This document shows, one piece after another, positions 24,326-36,181 of a stretch of 64,000 bases of DNA (positions are counted from its first letter, which is position 1; the number at the start of each line of letters is the position of its first letter). Source of the stretch: Cavenderia fasciculata (Eukaryota; Evosea; Eumycetozoa; Acytosteliales; Cavenderiaceae); contig NW_004457635.1 of assembly GCF_000203815.1 (NCBI RefSeq), positions 310,001 through 374,000 on the forward strand, read 5' to 3'. The position numbers and the translations under genes were made by a program. The notes under the pieces were generated by a model. The model did no database searches. It was not told where the DNA came from and saw only the letters and a list, made by a program, of their open reading frames with translations.

Positions 24326-26836
24326 ATGGATATAGTAGGAGACTTGGACAGCGTTGATGATGCAAAACAGTTGTTATTGCAACTGATTGCACGTGATCAT
24401 CAACTCGATGGAGAACTAAAACAATATATTCAACTCAAAGATGATCTCGAGCAACAAATGGAATCATTTGATCAGGAAATACCGTATGTTGTTATTGTTG
24501 TTGTTGTTGTTGTTAGAGAGTATATAGTATATATATGTAGAGATGTATTAACATGATATCTATCTATCTATGTTGCTGCTAGTGATTATTTACAAATATT
24601 GTTGGGAAAGTCTACTTTGTTGACATCTACAATTAGCAGTACATGTTCGTTGGCAGAGACACTGTCAAGCAAGGTAAAGTCATTGGATAATGTACGTGCA
24701 CGTCTTAAAGAAACATTGAACAAGGTGGATGATATCATTGACCTCAAAAACTGTATTGAAGGTGTACAACACAGTCTGCAAGTGGAGGACTTTGAGAGTG
24801 CAGCCAATCACATCAACAGATACCTTTCGATTGACAAGAGCGTGTTGGAGAGTAACGCAGTCACCATGTTGACCGAAGCAGAACGAAAGTTGAGAGAGAT
24901 GATCGCCGTCCGATACGACGCTGCATCACGTGCCAACGATCACGACGCAGTACTGCGATTCTGTAGACTATACGTACCACTGAATAGTTCGAAAGAGGGT
25001 GTCGAGAGATACTGCCAATTCCTCAACGTCGATCATTTCAGAGTACTCGATAATAATGTTTTAACAAAATACCAACAATATGTAAATGGAACTGTTAAAA
25101 ACAACCACAACCATCACAACAACAAACTACTACCATTACATCAGTAGTTGCATTAACAAAGATATATCAACATTTTTCAAATGTGATTGAAGATAATTTA
25201 GAGGTGATTCAACATGAGTTTGGGTTGGCGTATTGTCCCCAATTCCTATTGATTCTTACTCAACAATGCGATTACTTTACCTCCAAGATATTTTCTGTCT
25301 TTTCAAACGATCAATTTCCAGTTTCAAAGATTGTTTCAGAGGTTTCCAATATATCATCTCAATCACCTTCCTCCAATTCAACAACTACCAACAACAATCG
25401 ATTAGATCCAAGACAATTTGCACAACTATTGGACGAAATTGCATATATGAGCAAAGCAACTAAATATTATGATAGATATCTATTAAACAAAGAAAAGGAA
25501 ATTAAAAGAGATATTAAATTGGAATTGGAAAATATCAATAATAATCAATACAACATCAACAACATTAACAATCCTGAAACTAATAATAATAATAATCAAA
25601 ATCAACCAAACAATAATAATAATAATAACAATAATAATAATAATAATACTAATAATGAACAATATAGAAAATTAGTACAAGAGATTAATTTACAAACTAC
25701 AATGTACTCTAATACAACAAAACAAAAGATGAATGAATTACTTGGCAACTATCTATTGGTCGAAGAATATTTCATGGTTGAATCGACCACTAAAGCAGTC
25801 CAATTGGATGAAACAAGTGATGACAGTCTGACAAGTAGCATGGTAGACTATATATTCTTTATTCTTCAAAAATCACTTCAACGTGCCATAGATTCTCACC
25901 ATATTCAAACTTTAAATGTCATTTCAAATAGATTAATTAGAATATTAATTCAAAATCAAGATGTATGTAGAAAGTAAATAGAAGGATATGTATGATTATT
26001 TATTAACATTTTCTATTTCTATTTAGACATTACAAAAAATGTTTAGAGAACATATTATTAAAGTGAGTCAAAGTAAACAAGTTAATAATATGGATTACAA
26101 GGAATCAATGATTGCATTGAATAATATAGAAACGAGTGGAGAATATATATTAAAATTGAAAAAAGAGATGGAAGTACGATGTGACAAGGTATTCCCGGTA
26201 AAAGTGAGTGGAAATGAGGAAAGGGATCAAGTGGCACTCCAATCCAACGAATTTGCATCATGTGCCAAATCCTATTCAAGATTGTTGCAGGGAGAGATTG
26301 AACAAATGTTTAAGAGTATACAACCACGTCTCAAAAATGTACTGTTCCTCTTTACCGACATCAACTATGAAATTGGACAAGAACAATATGACAATAACGA
26401 CGTCAACGATCCATTTGTCTATCAGTTTAATATTGAAATCAATCAATTCCTCGCACCCTTTCAACAATACCTTTCACCTACCAACTATGATACAATCCTT
26501 CATCACACAGTTGCTTTTATCTTGAAAAAGATTGAAGCCTCTATCATTGCAAACTCTAAAAAATTCACTTTACTCGGATCACTTCAATTTGGTAAAGATA
26601 TGCGTGCCATTTCATCACTGTTTGCCAAGATGTCCCAATCAACTGTTCGTGACAAGTTTTCAAAGATCAACCAAATTGTTTCCTTTTTAACATTGGACAA
26701 GTTGTCCGATGTTAAAGAGTTCTGGACAGAGAATAGTTCAATCGCATCTTGGAAACTATCACCAACTGAAGTTAAAAAGATTCTACAATCTCGTGTTGAT
26801 TTTAATCTTGACCAAATTAATAAATTAAAATTCTAA
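24326..26836 (+). CDS. cog4: Conserved oligomeric Golgi complex subunit 4, with an unexplained frame change
   Basis: Subunit of the COG tether for retrograde intra-Golgi vesicles. Exons are 24326-24483, 24583 to about 25081-25147, from about 25148-25162 to 25962, and 26027-26836. Introns 1 and 3 are clear (GTATGT...TAG). Family matches are 'DYLQILLGKSTLL', 'LVEEYFMVESTTKAVQLDE', 'LTSSMVDYIFFILQKSLQRA' and C-terminal 'WKLSPTEVKKILQSRVDF'. The frame changes near 25096-25147: the first frame stops at 25145-25147 while homology resumes in another frame ('ALTKIYQHFSNVIEDNL'). A GT-AG intron 25082-25161 would fit the phase. It would be CA-rich, have an unusual AAAG acceptor and remove conserved-looking residues, so a 1-nt indel is equally possible. 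Asn-rich inserts lie at 25530-25660. Confidence 0.85.
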
Positions 26837-26861
26837 ACATATAGAACAAATAAATAACAAA

Positions 26862-26904
26862 TGTTTGTTTGTTTGTTTGTTTGTTTGTTTGTTTGTTTGT
26901 TTGT
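26862..26904. repeat. (TTTG)n microsatellite between convergent genes
   Basis: About ten TTTG units in the 107-bp spacer between the 3' ends of cog4 and the methylene-THF dehydrogenase gene. Confidence 0.95.
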
Positions 26905-26943
26905 AACAATTCCATCAACTTTTTGACATATATATTGTATTGG

Positions 26944-28370
26944 TTAACTTTTTTGTTGAGACTTTTCTTTTTCTTGTTGTTGTTGTTGAGGTTTGAATAT
27001 TTTAGCTTGTAAATGAGCAGCCTTTAAAACATTCTTGAGTAACATGGCAACTGTAAGTGGACCGACACCACCTGGTACAGGTGTGTATGCCATCGCCTTT
27101 TTGTAAGCTTCTGGGTCGATATCTCCAACCATACGAACTCCACTCTTTTTACTTTCATCCTTTACATAACTAATACCAACATCAATCAGAACAGCTCCTT
27201 CTTTAATATCGTCTTTTTTAATTAATCCTCCTTGTCCAGTTGCACTCTAAACAAAAATAAAATGATTAATATAAATTATCCATTTATCCTTTTTTTTTTT
27301 GCACTCTTACAATAATTAAATCGGCAGCTTTTAAAGCTGGTTTAGTATTTTTAGAATATCTATGAATTAAGGAAACAGTAGCACCACCTTGAATCGATTG
27401 ATTTGAAAGATTCTTTTGAGATAACAAGGTTGCAATGGTTCTACCGACCAGATTGGAGCGTCCGAGCACCACGACATTGCTTCCTTCTACTTTGAAGCCA
27501 TATTGTCGTAATAATTCGAGGATACCATCTGGAGTACATGGAACAAACATTGATTTCTTGCCCATAAAGATTTGAGCAAGATTGAGAGGGTTGAGACCAT
27601 CGACGTCTTTGAGTGGTGAGATTGCTTGAATGAGTGACTGTGAATCGAGTTGTTCGGGCAATGGTAATTGAAGGATGATACCAGACACTGACGTATCCTG
27701 TGAATGATATTGAATACGCTTGATGATTTGGTCTTGTTGTACCGTACTCGAAAATCGATCCAATGTAAATTTAAAGCCAACTCTTTCACATGCTTCTCTC
27801 TTTTTTCTAACATAACTATCTATTTGTGGGTTATCTCCAATATAGATAACTACCAAATGAGGAATAACTCCTTTATCTTTAATCGATTTTGATTCTCTTT
27901 CAATTGATTCAAGCTTTTAAAAAAAAGTAATGAACCGATTAATAATTGTAATGTATAAAGTATGTTTGTTGCTTTTATAAAACACTTACAATACTATCAG
28001 ACATTTTCTTACCATCCAATTTGATAGGCCATCTTGATTTAGCCTTTGAAAAGATATCATGAATTGAATAGTTTGTATTGTTTGCTGTAACATTGGTAGA
28101 TGTAGGTGTAGTCGCAGTCGCAGTCGCAGTTGTTGTTGTTGGTGGCTTTTGTGTAGATGATGATGATGACGATGTAGAATATGAAAAGTGGTGTCCGCTA
28201 CCAATAGTAGGAGTAGGAGGAGGACACATACAACTATATTTAGAATTACCTGTGCAGATGCTGCTGAAAGATGATCTATTGGTTGTAGTTGTGGTCATCG
28301 ATAACCACGATGATACAATCGACCTTTTCAACAAATGTTGACTACTTGTTGAGAGTGTGAAAGATATCAT
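26944..28370 (-). CDS. Methylenetetrahydrofolate dehydrogenase/cyclohydrolase (FolD/MTHFD2 type), probably mitochondrial
   Basis: Bifunctional enzyme interconverting methylene-, methenyl- and 10-formyl-THF. Exons are 28370-27990, 27913-27311 and 27246-26944 with phase-0 introns (GTAAGT or GTAAGA donors), giving 428 residues. The catalytic domain starts at about residue 115 with 'RWPIKLDGKKM'. It carries the Tyr/Lys site 'SYVRKKREACERVG', 'GIILQLPLP', 'PCTPDGI', the nucleotide loop 'VVLGRSNLVGRT' and 'TPVPGGVGPLTVAML'. The first about 110 residues are rich in Ser, Thr, Arg and Lys with few acidic residues, and contain a Thr/Ala tract. This suggests a mitochondrial presequence, expanded. No formyl-THF synthetase domain is attached. 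Confidence 0.92.
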
Positions 28371-29332
28371 ATCTTATCTTATCTGTCTGTTTGTTTGTTT
28401 GTATATTTATGTATTGTCGGGGTTCTTTAAAGAGTAAACGAGTAATAAATAAAGGTGTGTAAACCCTCTAGATACTTATTAAATAAAAAGCTTATCTGCA
28501 TGCATTCATTCATTCATTCATTCAAGACAAAAAAAGAAATATTTTTTATTTTTATATATTTATTTTCAAAAAAGGGAAATTATGGTCTAAACTAGAGTTG
28601 TTTTGAAAAACTTTCAATTCTAATTGTTTTATCATATATATTTTATTATTAAGCTATTAAACAACAGTTATTATTGGAATTATCAGAAATTCAGAATACC
28701 TATGTCCTTTATCAAAATCAAACCAAAAAGATCTTTTATTAACCATCTACATTTTATTTTTGGGTTTTTCTTAACACAATTTTGGTCAACCTTTAGGTCT
28801 TGATATCATTAGATGGATGGACATCAAATAACAATTATATTCCCTCAAGACAAAGTCCTTTCGAATGGATTTTAAGTACTTTTCTTGCCAGTTAAACTTG
28901 GGAACGAAATACCACCAGCGTCTCTACCAACTTTACTTTTAGATATGGATCTGTAGGCGTTTTGATTTTGTCCATTTCTTTCCTCTCTATTTCGATGTAT
29001 GATTGGACAAGATCAAAACGCCTATCGATCGATGTTGGTATTAAAATGTCAATCTTTTTGGGTAGAAGTATGTTTGTTTCCAAATCAAAATAAATAAATA
29101 AGTTAATTAAATAAATAACATGCATATCTTTGGTCGAATCAAAAATTAATTTTTGATTATTATTATTTTATTTATTGATCAATTTATTGTTCATGAGGGT
29201 TGGGTTGTTAATTTAAATTAATTTGTGTAAATTTCAAACAAAAAAATCTTGGCACTTTGATTCAAATAAATTAGATTATTATTTAGCTAAAGAGAGAGAG
29301 AGATAAAAAAATAGATAGATAAAGAGATAAAG
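28371..29332. other. Gene-free spacer
   Basis: About 960 bp, AT-rich, with (CATT)n near 28502-28524. A 77-codon minus-strand frame at 28892-29125 has mixed, protein-like composition, but no family is recognised and no splice partners were found. It may be a decayed fragment. The stretch just before 29333 holds the promoter of the coronin gene. Confidence 0.45.
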
Positions 29333-30590
29333 ATGTCAAAGTTACCCACTGCAAGTCGTTTCAAGTATACAAATGGTACACCCAATCAACCAGCAGACAC
29401 AATTTTCGGGTGTAGTGTTGGGACAACATCACAAGACTCTAATGTATTGCAAGCCAATCATTCATTCATTGCTTTCCCAGCGTACGTATGAATATAGATA
29501 CAAATAGTATTGTGTTGCTAACAACCTATTTATCTATCTATCTGTCTCATATAGTAAGGTATCAGGGTCAGTTTGTGTAATACCATTAAATTCAAAGGGA
29601 ACAATTTCAGATGAATCTCCCTTACTATTGCATGATGATCAAGTCAATGAAATTGCATTCTCACCATTTAGAGATGAGAATGTTGTTGTTACAGCCTGTC
29701 AAGATGGTACTGCTCGTGTTTGGAATATTCCAACTGACGGTTTAGATGGTTCAACCAGCAATCCAACCGCATCATTGGTTGGTAGTGGAAAGAGATTATT
29801 GTCGGCTGGTTGGCACCCACTTGCCAAGAATGTGGTGACTACTGTTGGTATTGACGAGGTTCGTGTCTGGGATGCTCTTAGTGGAACATCTTTGTTTACA
29901 TTGCCAACCGTTCACAAGGGTCTAGTGACATCGTTGTCTTGGAGTGATGGCGGTGACCGTATCATCACCTCTTGCAAGGACAAGATGTTACGTATCTTTG
30001 ACCCACGTAGCAACACTATGATTGCTCAAGTACAAGACTGTGAAGGTGTCAAGAGTGCAAAGTCGTTGTGGGTTGGCAGAACACCACTCATCTCTACCTA
30101 TGGGTTCACCAAATCAATGGATCGTGAGATTGGTATCTGGGATTCCCGTGCCATGAATACACGTATCCAAACCACCAAACTAGACATTTCACCAGCATCC
30201 CCAATGCCATTTATCGATAATGACACCAATGTCGTCTACCTCGGTGGCAAGGGTGAAGCTAGTATCAAGATTATTGAAATCAACCAATCCAATGCCCAAC
30301 CATGTCAAGTATTGGGCGAATGGAAGCATAATGTACCAGCAGCCGGTATGGCCATTCTCCCCAAATACCTCTGCGATGTCATGAAGGTTGAAGTCGCCAA
30401 GATCCTCAAACTATCACCAACTGGTCAAATCATCCCCATCCGTTTCGAAATACCTCGTGTCAATACCCAATTCTTCCAAGACGAGTTGTATCCAGATAGT
30501 TGGGACGGTGTATCCACCATGGATGCATTATCATGGGCTGAAGGTACCAATCAACCTGGTAACCTTAAATCTTTAAATCCATCTGCTTAA
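29333..30590 (+). CDS. Short coronin-family WD-repeat protein
   Basis: Exons are 29333-29481 and 29555-30590 (intron GTACGT...TAG), giving 394 residues. Family features are 'VNEIAFSPFRDENVVVTACQDG', 'GHP'-like 'GWHPLAKNVVTT', 'DKMLRIFDPRSN' (the coronin 'RxxDPR' blade) and the C-terminal extension 'QFFQDELYPDS'. These indicate a seven-blade propeller plus the coronin DUF1900 region. The protein ends soon after the propeller, so the coiled-coil trimerisation tail of classical coronin is absent. Coronins bind F-actin and Arp2/3; without the coiled coil this one is probably monomeric. The N-terminus 'SRFKYTNGTP' differs from the usual 'SKYRHVF'. Confidence 0.88.
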
Positions 30591-30887
30591 AAAAACAAAA
30601 ACAAAACAAAAACAAAGAATTGTACAAATAAATAAATAAATAACAAATAATAATAATATTAATATATGTATAAATATTTATTATATATATATATATATAT
30701 ATAAATATAAATTGGAAGTAACAATAATAGTAATAAATAATGTATTATTTAAAGTTTGAAAAAAAAGTAAAATGAAAGAAGTGGAGGGTTCAACGCGTTT
30801 TTAGTTTGTATTTTTTAAACATTTTAAAGATAGATTAGATTATTTATATTAATATATAGATAAAGAGAGATAGAGAAAGAGAGAGAG

Positions 30888-32684
30888 ATGGATAGCACAA
30901 GTAAAGGTGGATGTTGTTCATCTATGAATTGTTGTGGACCTGAATGTAATTGTCTTGCAAAGCAACAACATACTCAGCTGACAATGCAAATGCAGAGTAA
31001 ACCAAAGGATAAGGATTTGGATGGCACAGATGATAGCGTGACAGTGTCAAAGGATCATCATTCATCATCATCATCAAAGAAGAAACATGCTAGAGGTAGA
31101 AACGAGACGAAAAAGTCAGATGAAGAGGATGACGAGGACGACGATGCAGAGGAAGAGGACGACGTCGATTATAATTATGCCTATCATTCAGATAATGACT
31201 TGGGTGGAGGAGGAAAGATGGACACTACAAAAGATGATGCTCCATCTTCTGCATCTTCTTTAAAGAAAGAAAAGGATAGTAATAGTAGTAATAATGGAAA
31301 TAGTAGTACTGGTAGTACTGCTAGCAATGGTAATAATATAATAAATACTACGAGTGGTAGTAGTAATGGATCAGCAACAAGTTTGGCAAATGGAGGTGGA
31401 TACACTTCATCGGCACTGTTACCTACTCGTGTATGTTGTTCAAATTGTTGCAAGGAGAGTCGTTCAAATGGACGATCGTGTCTGTGTCAGGTGCCAAGCA
31501 ACCAACGTAAAGGCAAGCTGGGAGAGAATGGATGTGTCACGTGCAACTGCAACGGGTGTCATCCTGCCGACACTACAGGCGATGGACAGCTGCCACTCGA
31601 TACTAGCACAGACGATGCTGCGTCAGAGACGAATAGCACGAGTGCTGCCAGCCAGACACCCCTCCCCAAATCAAATGCTTCGACTGCCACGCCAACAACA
31701 ACTGGCGCCAACGCATCGTCGACCGGTGCAGTGTCGGCTGGAGCTGGTACAGGAGCTGCTGACGCCATCCCACTCAAGAATGGGTGTTGTCGTCCGTGTA
31801 TGAAAGCGTTCTCAGAGACTGGCAAAGCATGTCTATGCCAGGTTCCCTCGTCAGTACGTGTTGGAACATTGCCAGACGGTGGATGCAAGATCTGTAAATG
31901 CAAGGGTTGTCATCCCGATGAATTGAGCGGTCGTCGTCCCAACAATGGTTATAAAATGCATGGCGCTCCACACCACCACGGTCATCACCACCTTCCTCCC
32001 CACCATGGTCATCACCATGGACACCATTACCCGCCTCCACCAGGCGGTCTCTATGACGACCGTCATATGCCACCTCCCATGTACATGCCATACCCTCCTC
32101 CACACCAACCAGTCTACTCGCGTGGAGGTGGTGGTGGTGGATCTGGGGGCTCCTCATCCTCACACCACCGCGGTGGTGGTGGCGGCGGTGGCGGTGCAGG
32201 CCGTCCCGAGGGACTCTTGCCATACCCAGCATCAGAATACGAACATTCCCTCTCGGCACCACCATACATGGGATTGGCACCACTCCACCCATGGGAGGAA
32301 TACGACCGATACATCCAAGCTGACCCGTACCCACCCTCCTCTTCGTCGTCTGAAAGACGTGGAAGAGAACATCGTCGTTCATCATCTTCATCCTCTTCTT
32401 CATCATCCTCTTCATTATCTAGTTCACGTGATAGAACTCCCTATGACCGTAGACCACCTCCCCAATCTGGTTACGATCGTTATTCATATGGATCAGGTGG
32501 CGGCGGTGGCGGTGGCGGTGGTGGCAGCGGCGGAGGAAACAGTGGATACGATCGTAAACCATCTCCTTCACGTGGTCATCACCATTATCCAAGTGGTGGT
32601 AGCGGTGGTGGTGTTTATGATCGTGATCGTCCAGCACCACGTGATAGATATTATAGTCGTAGTCCAAAAAGAGAAGATTATTAA
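30888..32684 (+). CDS. Unrecognised protein with duplicated Cys-rich motif and low-complexity RS/Gly/His tail
   Basis: A single open frame of 598 residues. The N-terminus has a Cys cluster 'GGCCSSMNCCGPECNC'. An acidic, Ser-rich linker and Asn/Ser repeats follow. Two copies of a Cys motif lie near residues 182-230 and 300-350. Both share CC-x2-C, 'CLCQVPS', R-x-G-x-L, GC-x2-C-x-C-x-'GCHP'. This spacing suggests a zinc- or metal-binding module. The C-terminal about 250 residues are disordered: His/Pro-rich, poly-Gly, poly-Ser and Arg/Asp/Tyr repeats resembling RNA-binding RGG/RS tails. I do not recognise the family; a nuclear RNA-associated role is only a guess from composition. Codon use is GC-rich in the middle. 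Confidence 0.8.
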   Translation: MDSTSKGGCCSSMNCCGPECNCLAKQQHTQLTMQMQSKPKDKDLDGTDDSVTVSKDHHSSSSSKKKHARGRNETKKSDEEDDEDDDAEEEDDVDYNYAYHSDNDLGGGGKMDTTKDDAPSSASSLKKEKDSNSSNNGNSSTGSTASNGNNIINTTSGSSNGSATSLANGGGYTSSALLPTRVCCSNCCKESRSNGRSCLCQVPSNQRKGKLGENGCVTCNCNGCHPADTTGDGQLPLDTSTDDAASETNSTSAASQTPLPKSNASTATPTTTGANASSTGAVSAGAGTGAADAIPLKNGCCRPCMKAFSETGKACLCQVPSSVRVGTLPDGGCKICKCKGCHPDELSGRRPNNGYKMHGAPHHHGHHHLPPHHGHHHGHHYPPPPGGLYDDRHMPPPMYMPYPPPHQPVYSRGGGGGGSGGSSSSHHRGGGGGGGGAGRPEGLLPYPASEYEHSLSAPPYMGLAPLHPWEEYDRYIQADPYPPSSSSSERRGREHRRSSSSSSSSSSSSLSSSRDRTPYDRRPPPQSGYDRYSYGSGGGGGGGGGGSGGGNSGYDRKPSPSRGHHHYPSGGSGGGVYDRDRPAPRDRYYSRSPKREDY

Positions 32685-33524
32685 ATCAATCAAATATAGA
32701 ATCAAATCAAAAAAAAAAACAAAGAAACTTAATTAGTCCAACCCTTCAATCAATTCAATTAAATCAAATTAAATCAACCAAATCAACCAAATCAATCATG
32801 TTTTGGATTATAAAAGTAATTAAACCATCATCAACCCTACTTCTTCACTTCCTTCTTCCCTTCATCCCCTTCCAATTTCTTCTCATTTGCTTCCTTCCTT
32901 CCCTCCTTCCTTCTTCACCCTCTTCCATCATCTTCTTCTTTTGAATATTTATATCTTCTCTTCTTTCTTCAATTCAACAAAATAATATTTGATCGATTTT
33001 TTTTTGGAAACTATTTTTTTTTTTAAATTCTTCTTTTCCAGTTCCTTCCTTCCTTCCTTTTTAATTTTCCACCTCCACAACCACCTTCCTATTAAATTCT
33101 TCGTTCAACTTGCCTTCTCTCCCTCCAACTCTTCTCTTCCTCTTCTTTTTGTAATACTAACTGATTATTTATTTCTTTTTTTATTTACTTTTAGATTAAT
33201 GAACAAAATATTCATTTTTGTAAAAGTCAAATCCCCTCAACCAAACCAATCGACGAAACAAATCAAATTAAATCAAATACATTTTTCGGCAACGACTCTC
33301 CTCCCTAGTAATAAATTATTTAGTAATTGTAGATAATATATATATAATAATTCTTTAGAATCCAAAAGAATACCATTCCAAAAGTATTATTATTTTTATT
33401 TTATTTTATTTATTTTCAATTTTTCAATAATCGATTTCTCGAGAATCGTCGTCAACCTCATGAACTACAAAGTCATTTATTTTAATAATAACATATTAAT
33501 CAAGTTTTATAAATACATATAAAA
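32685..33524. other. Pyrimidine-rich spacer
   Basis: About 840 bp. The plus strand is dominated by CTTCC/TTCTTC pyrimidine tracts from 32860 to 33140, then AT-rich DNA. No gene is seen. It includes the 3' UTR of the Cys-motif gene and the promoter of the CCCH/RING gene. Confidence 0.5.
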
Positions 33525-34589
33525 ATGACAGATATAACAGAAAACGATGATTCTGTTAGTACAACTACAACAACCAAACCAACAGCAATGTTTAAAAGAC
33601 CAAACAAAAATAGAAACAATATGATGAGAAGAAAGGAAACAGATGATGAAGATGAACAGAAAAGTAATAACAATGAAAATGAACAAGTAGAGGATGAATC
33701 ATCATCATTGGAATCTGAAAAGAAGAAATTAAAACCAACCAAAGTAGTTAATCAATATACAACAGCAACTGAAAAGAAGGCTGATTTCTCATACAACACA
33801 TCTGGATCTGCGAAAGCAATGATGACAGAGGCTGATCAAACATCAACCATTGTAGAAAGAGATGATGAAAAGGATAACCCTTCACAGTTGAATAATAACG
33901 ATGGTATATATAGAGGAATGAAAGCATATACAAACTTTGTACAGAAAAAAGAAGATTTATCATATAAAGGTGCTGGTGTCAAGTATGTACTTTAATATAA
34001 ATAGTAAATGTGTATAGTTTTATTTATTGATTAACTAATATATATCTATTTATTCTATTTTTTTAGAGCTGGACCAATAAAACAATTAAATACAAATTAT
34101 AAAGGATCATGTAGATTTGATTATCAACCAAGTGTTTGCAAAGATTACAAGGATACTGGACAATGTAGTTTTGGTGATGCTTGTATTTATTTACATGATA
34201 GATCAGATTACAAACAAGGATGGCAAATTGACAAGGACTATGAAGAAGAACAGAGAAAAGGAAAACGTGGATTTATTGATCCAAAAGACGAGAAAAAGAG
34301 AGACTTTAAAGCCAATGGAAATGGTTCAGATGCCATCGATGAAGAAGATCTTCCATTTGCATGTTTTATTTGCAAGAAACCATTTGACAATCCAGTAATG
34401 ACAAAATGTAAACATTTCTTTTGTGAGTCTTGTGCTCTGGATCACAATGCAAAGAGTAAAAAATGTTTTGTTTGTAAGCAACCTACCAATGGTTCATTCC
34501 TTCAACCAAAGAGAATTATTGATAAATTAATGGAAAAATCAAAAATGATGGAACAACAAAAACAACAAGAAGAAGTATCTGAATCCTAG
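33525..34589 (+). CDS. cwc24: CCCH zinc finger + RING protein, Cwc24/RNF113 homologue
   Basis: Spliceosome-associated protein that helps the first catalytic step; the human form RNF113A is also an E3 ligase. Exons are 33525-33982 and 34067-34589 (intron GTATGT...TTAG), giving 326 residues, close to the human 343. An acidic/basic N-terminus precedes the CCCH finger ('CKDYKDTGQCSFGDACIYLH'). Then come the linker 'GWQIDKDYEEE' and a C3HC4 RING ('CFICKKPFDNPV', 'CKHFFCESC', 'CFVCKQP'). The domain order and the linker are diagnostic. Confidence 0.93.
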
Positions 34590-34734
34590 TATAGGATAAG
34601 GAACCTGGAATAACGTAATAAATTCTTAAATTTGATCGATCGATTCATTTTTACCGTTACGGTATTGTTATATACCATCTATATTTTATTATTATTATTA
34701 TTATTAATTATTAAAAAAAGTACATGTCTATTTT

Positions 34735-35458
34735 CTATATATGTTTAATAGCTTGAGCAGAACCTACTGCTCGCAACATTGCATTCCCTGAGTCAATACC
34801 AAACTTATTCTAAAAAGTAAAAGAAATAAATTGTTAAATCATCAATGAAATGATTATTTGTGTCTCTATATATATATGTACATACTTGAAAGAATCTTGC
34901 CAAAGGATAACCAAGTTGAGTCATCCAGTGTTGAGGTTCAGAGAAACTCATTATTTCATAAAAGACTTCACCTTCTGGGTTGGCAGCTGTTCGACGCCAT
35001 TCAACTACAAATCTTTCTTCTCCACGCTCCAAATGTTGTGATAGTGTACCGTATGCAAATCCATAGCGAACAACATCGTCATCTTCTTCGGGACCGTCAA
35101 TGATATAGACGATTCGACAAAATGACAACACCCAAAATCCCAATTGCTTTGATAGAATGCCAACGGTCGATCCTACTGCCACAGGAACATCGTTGAAACA
35201 GAAATTAACCCAATCAATATCGAATGGTTTCCAAGTCTTGAGTGCTTGTACTGCCTTTTCAAAGCATTCTCTTCCATTGCCCAATTTGATCCTAGTTTGA
35301 TCTATATCGAATTGATTGTACTTGGAGTCATGTTGATACTCTTCTTTAGTTTCGTACTCTTTGGTTCCATGTACCGGTGAATATGAAAATGCTTCCTCTG
35401 TTCTCTCTTGCAAATATTCTCTTATCGTATTATCTGATGGCCTTCTAACACACAACAT
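34735..35458 (-). CDS. UPF0548 (DUF1990) family protein
   Basis: Conserved protein of unknown biochemical role, found in plants and bacteria. Exons are 35458-34886 and 34809-34735 with a phase-0 intron (GTATGT...TTTTAG), giving 215 residues. Family landmarks are 'IKLGNGRECFEKAVQALKTW' and 'RYGFAYGTLSQHLERGEERF'. They continue with 'EVFYEIMSFSEPQHWMTQLG' and the short final exon 'NKFGIDSGNAML', which replaces the 'QKxF...S..A' tail of plant members. The length matches plant homologues of about 200 residues. No signal peptide or membrane span is seen. Confidence 0.85.
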
Positions 35459-35899
35459 GATTTGATTCTATCTATACTAGTATCTATCTATCGAAACAAT
35501 TTAAATCTATTTACTTTTTATATCTATGAGTTGATTATATATTTTACACTACATATGATGATGATGATGTACTTTGTTACATATAAGTGTGTTGGTGGTA
35601 TGACACTAATATTATGAATGAAAGCCTGAAATTTGGTGATGATTCACTTTTAATTTAATTTTTCAAAAATGATTTAATAAATTATATAAACAATAAAAAG
35701 AATTAAAAAAAAGAGAGATAATAGTATTATAAATTTAAAAGGAAACCTGGAAAAATGTATTAATATTTATTTTATATTAATATTGATTGGGAAAAGAAAA
35801 AGATTGTTGTTGTTTTGTTTGGGAAAAAGATAATGTTTAAGAGCAGCATATGTTGCTTGCTTGCTTGGAGGGTTGGAAAAATTGCCTAGTAGTAGGAGT
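35459..35899. other. AT-rich spacer
   Basis: A 441-bp spacer between the UPF0548 start codon and the 3' end of the hssA-like gene. It is A/T-rich with (GAT)n near 35558-35570. Nothing else is recognised. Confidence 0.45.
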
Positions 35900-36181
35900 C
35901 TAGATATCAAGATTGATGTTCGCGTTCAATAAACCAGATGTTTGAGCATGGAGAGAGAGGAGACCACCACCACCACCGTTGCCACCACCACCCAAGAGAC
36001 CACCCAATAGACCACCAACAAGACCACCTCCACCATTGTTACCACCGCATGGGTCATAACAAGAAGCCGAAGAATTGGAACCAAGGAGTGCGCTACCCTT
36101 TAAAGCAGATAGGGTTTGTTTGTTGATTGGAGATACGGTTCCAGCAACATTCATTGAGGCAAGAGCATGCATAAGAGTCAT
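35900..36181 (-). CDS. hssA/2C/7E-like small Gly-rich protein
   Basis: A 93-residue single-exon frame. It starts 'MTLMHALASMNVAG', carries the 'ALLGSNSSASC' block, then Gly-rich repeats 'GGLLGGLLGGGGNGGGGG', and ends 'NANINLDI'. The opening MTL, the GSNS block and the Gly/Leu repeats match the dictyostelid hssA/B-like multigene family, which is expressed in development; the molecular role is unknown. A CTATAAATA box lies on the same strand at 36237-36229, about 50 nt upstream of the ATG. Its core is the same as in the pair at 9 kb. Confidence 0.8.
   Translation of the reverse strand: MTLMHALASMNVAGTVSPINKQTLSALKGSALLGSNSSASCYDPCGGNNGGGGLVGGLLGGLLGGGGNGGGGGLLSLHAQTSGLLNANINLDI

Noticed and set aside
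28892-29125. 77-codon minus-strand frame of mixed composition
   Set aside because: No family recognised, no promoter or splice partner found; kept only as a remark in the spacer entry.
31774-32736. Long frames in other phases over the Cys-motif gene
   Set aside because: Arise from His, Gly and Ser codon repeats; the Cys motifs are conserved only in the chosen frame.
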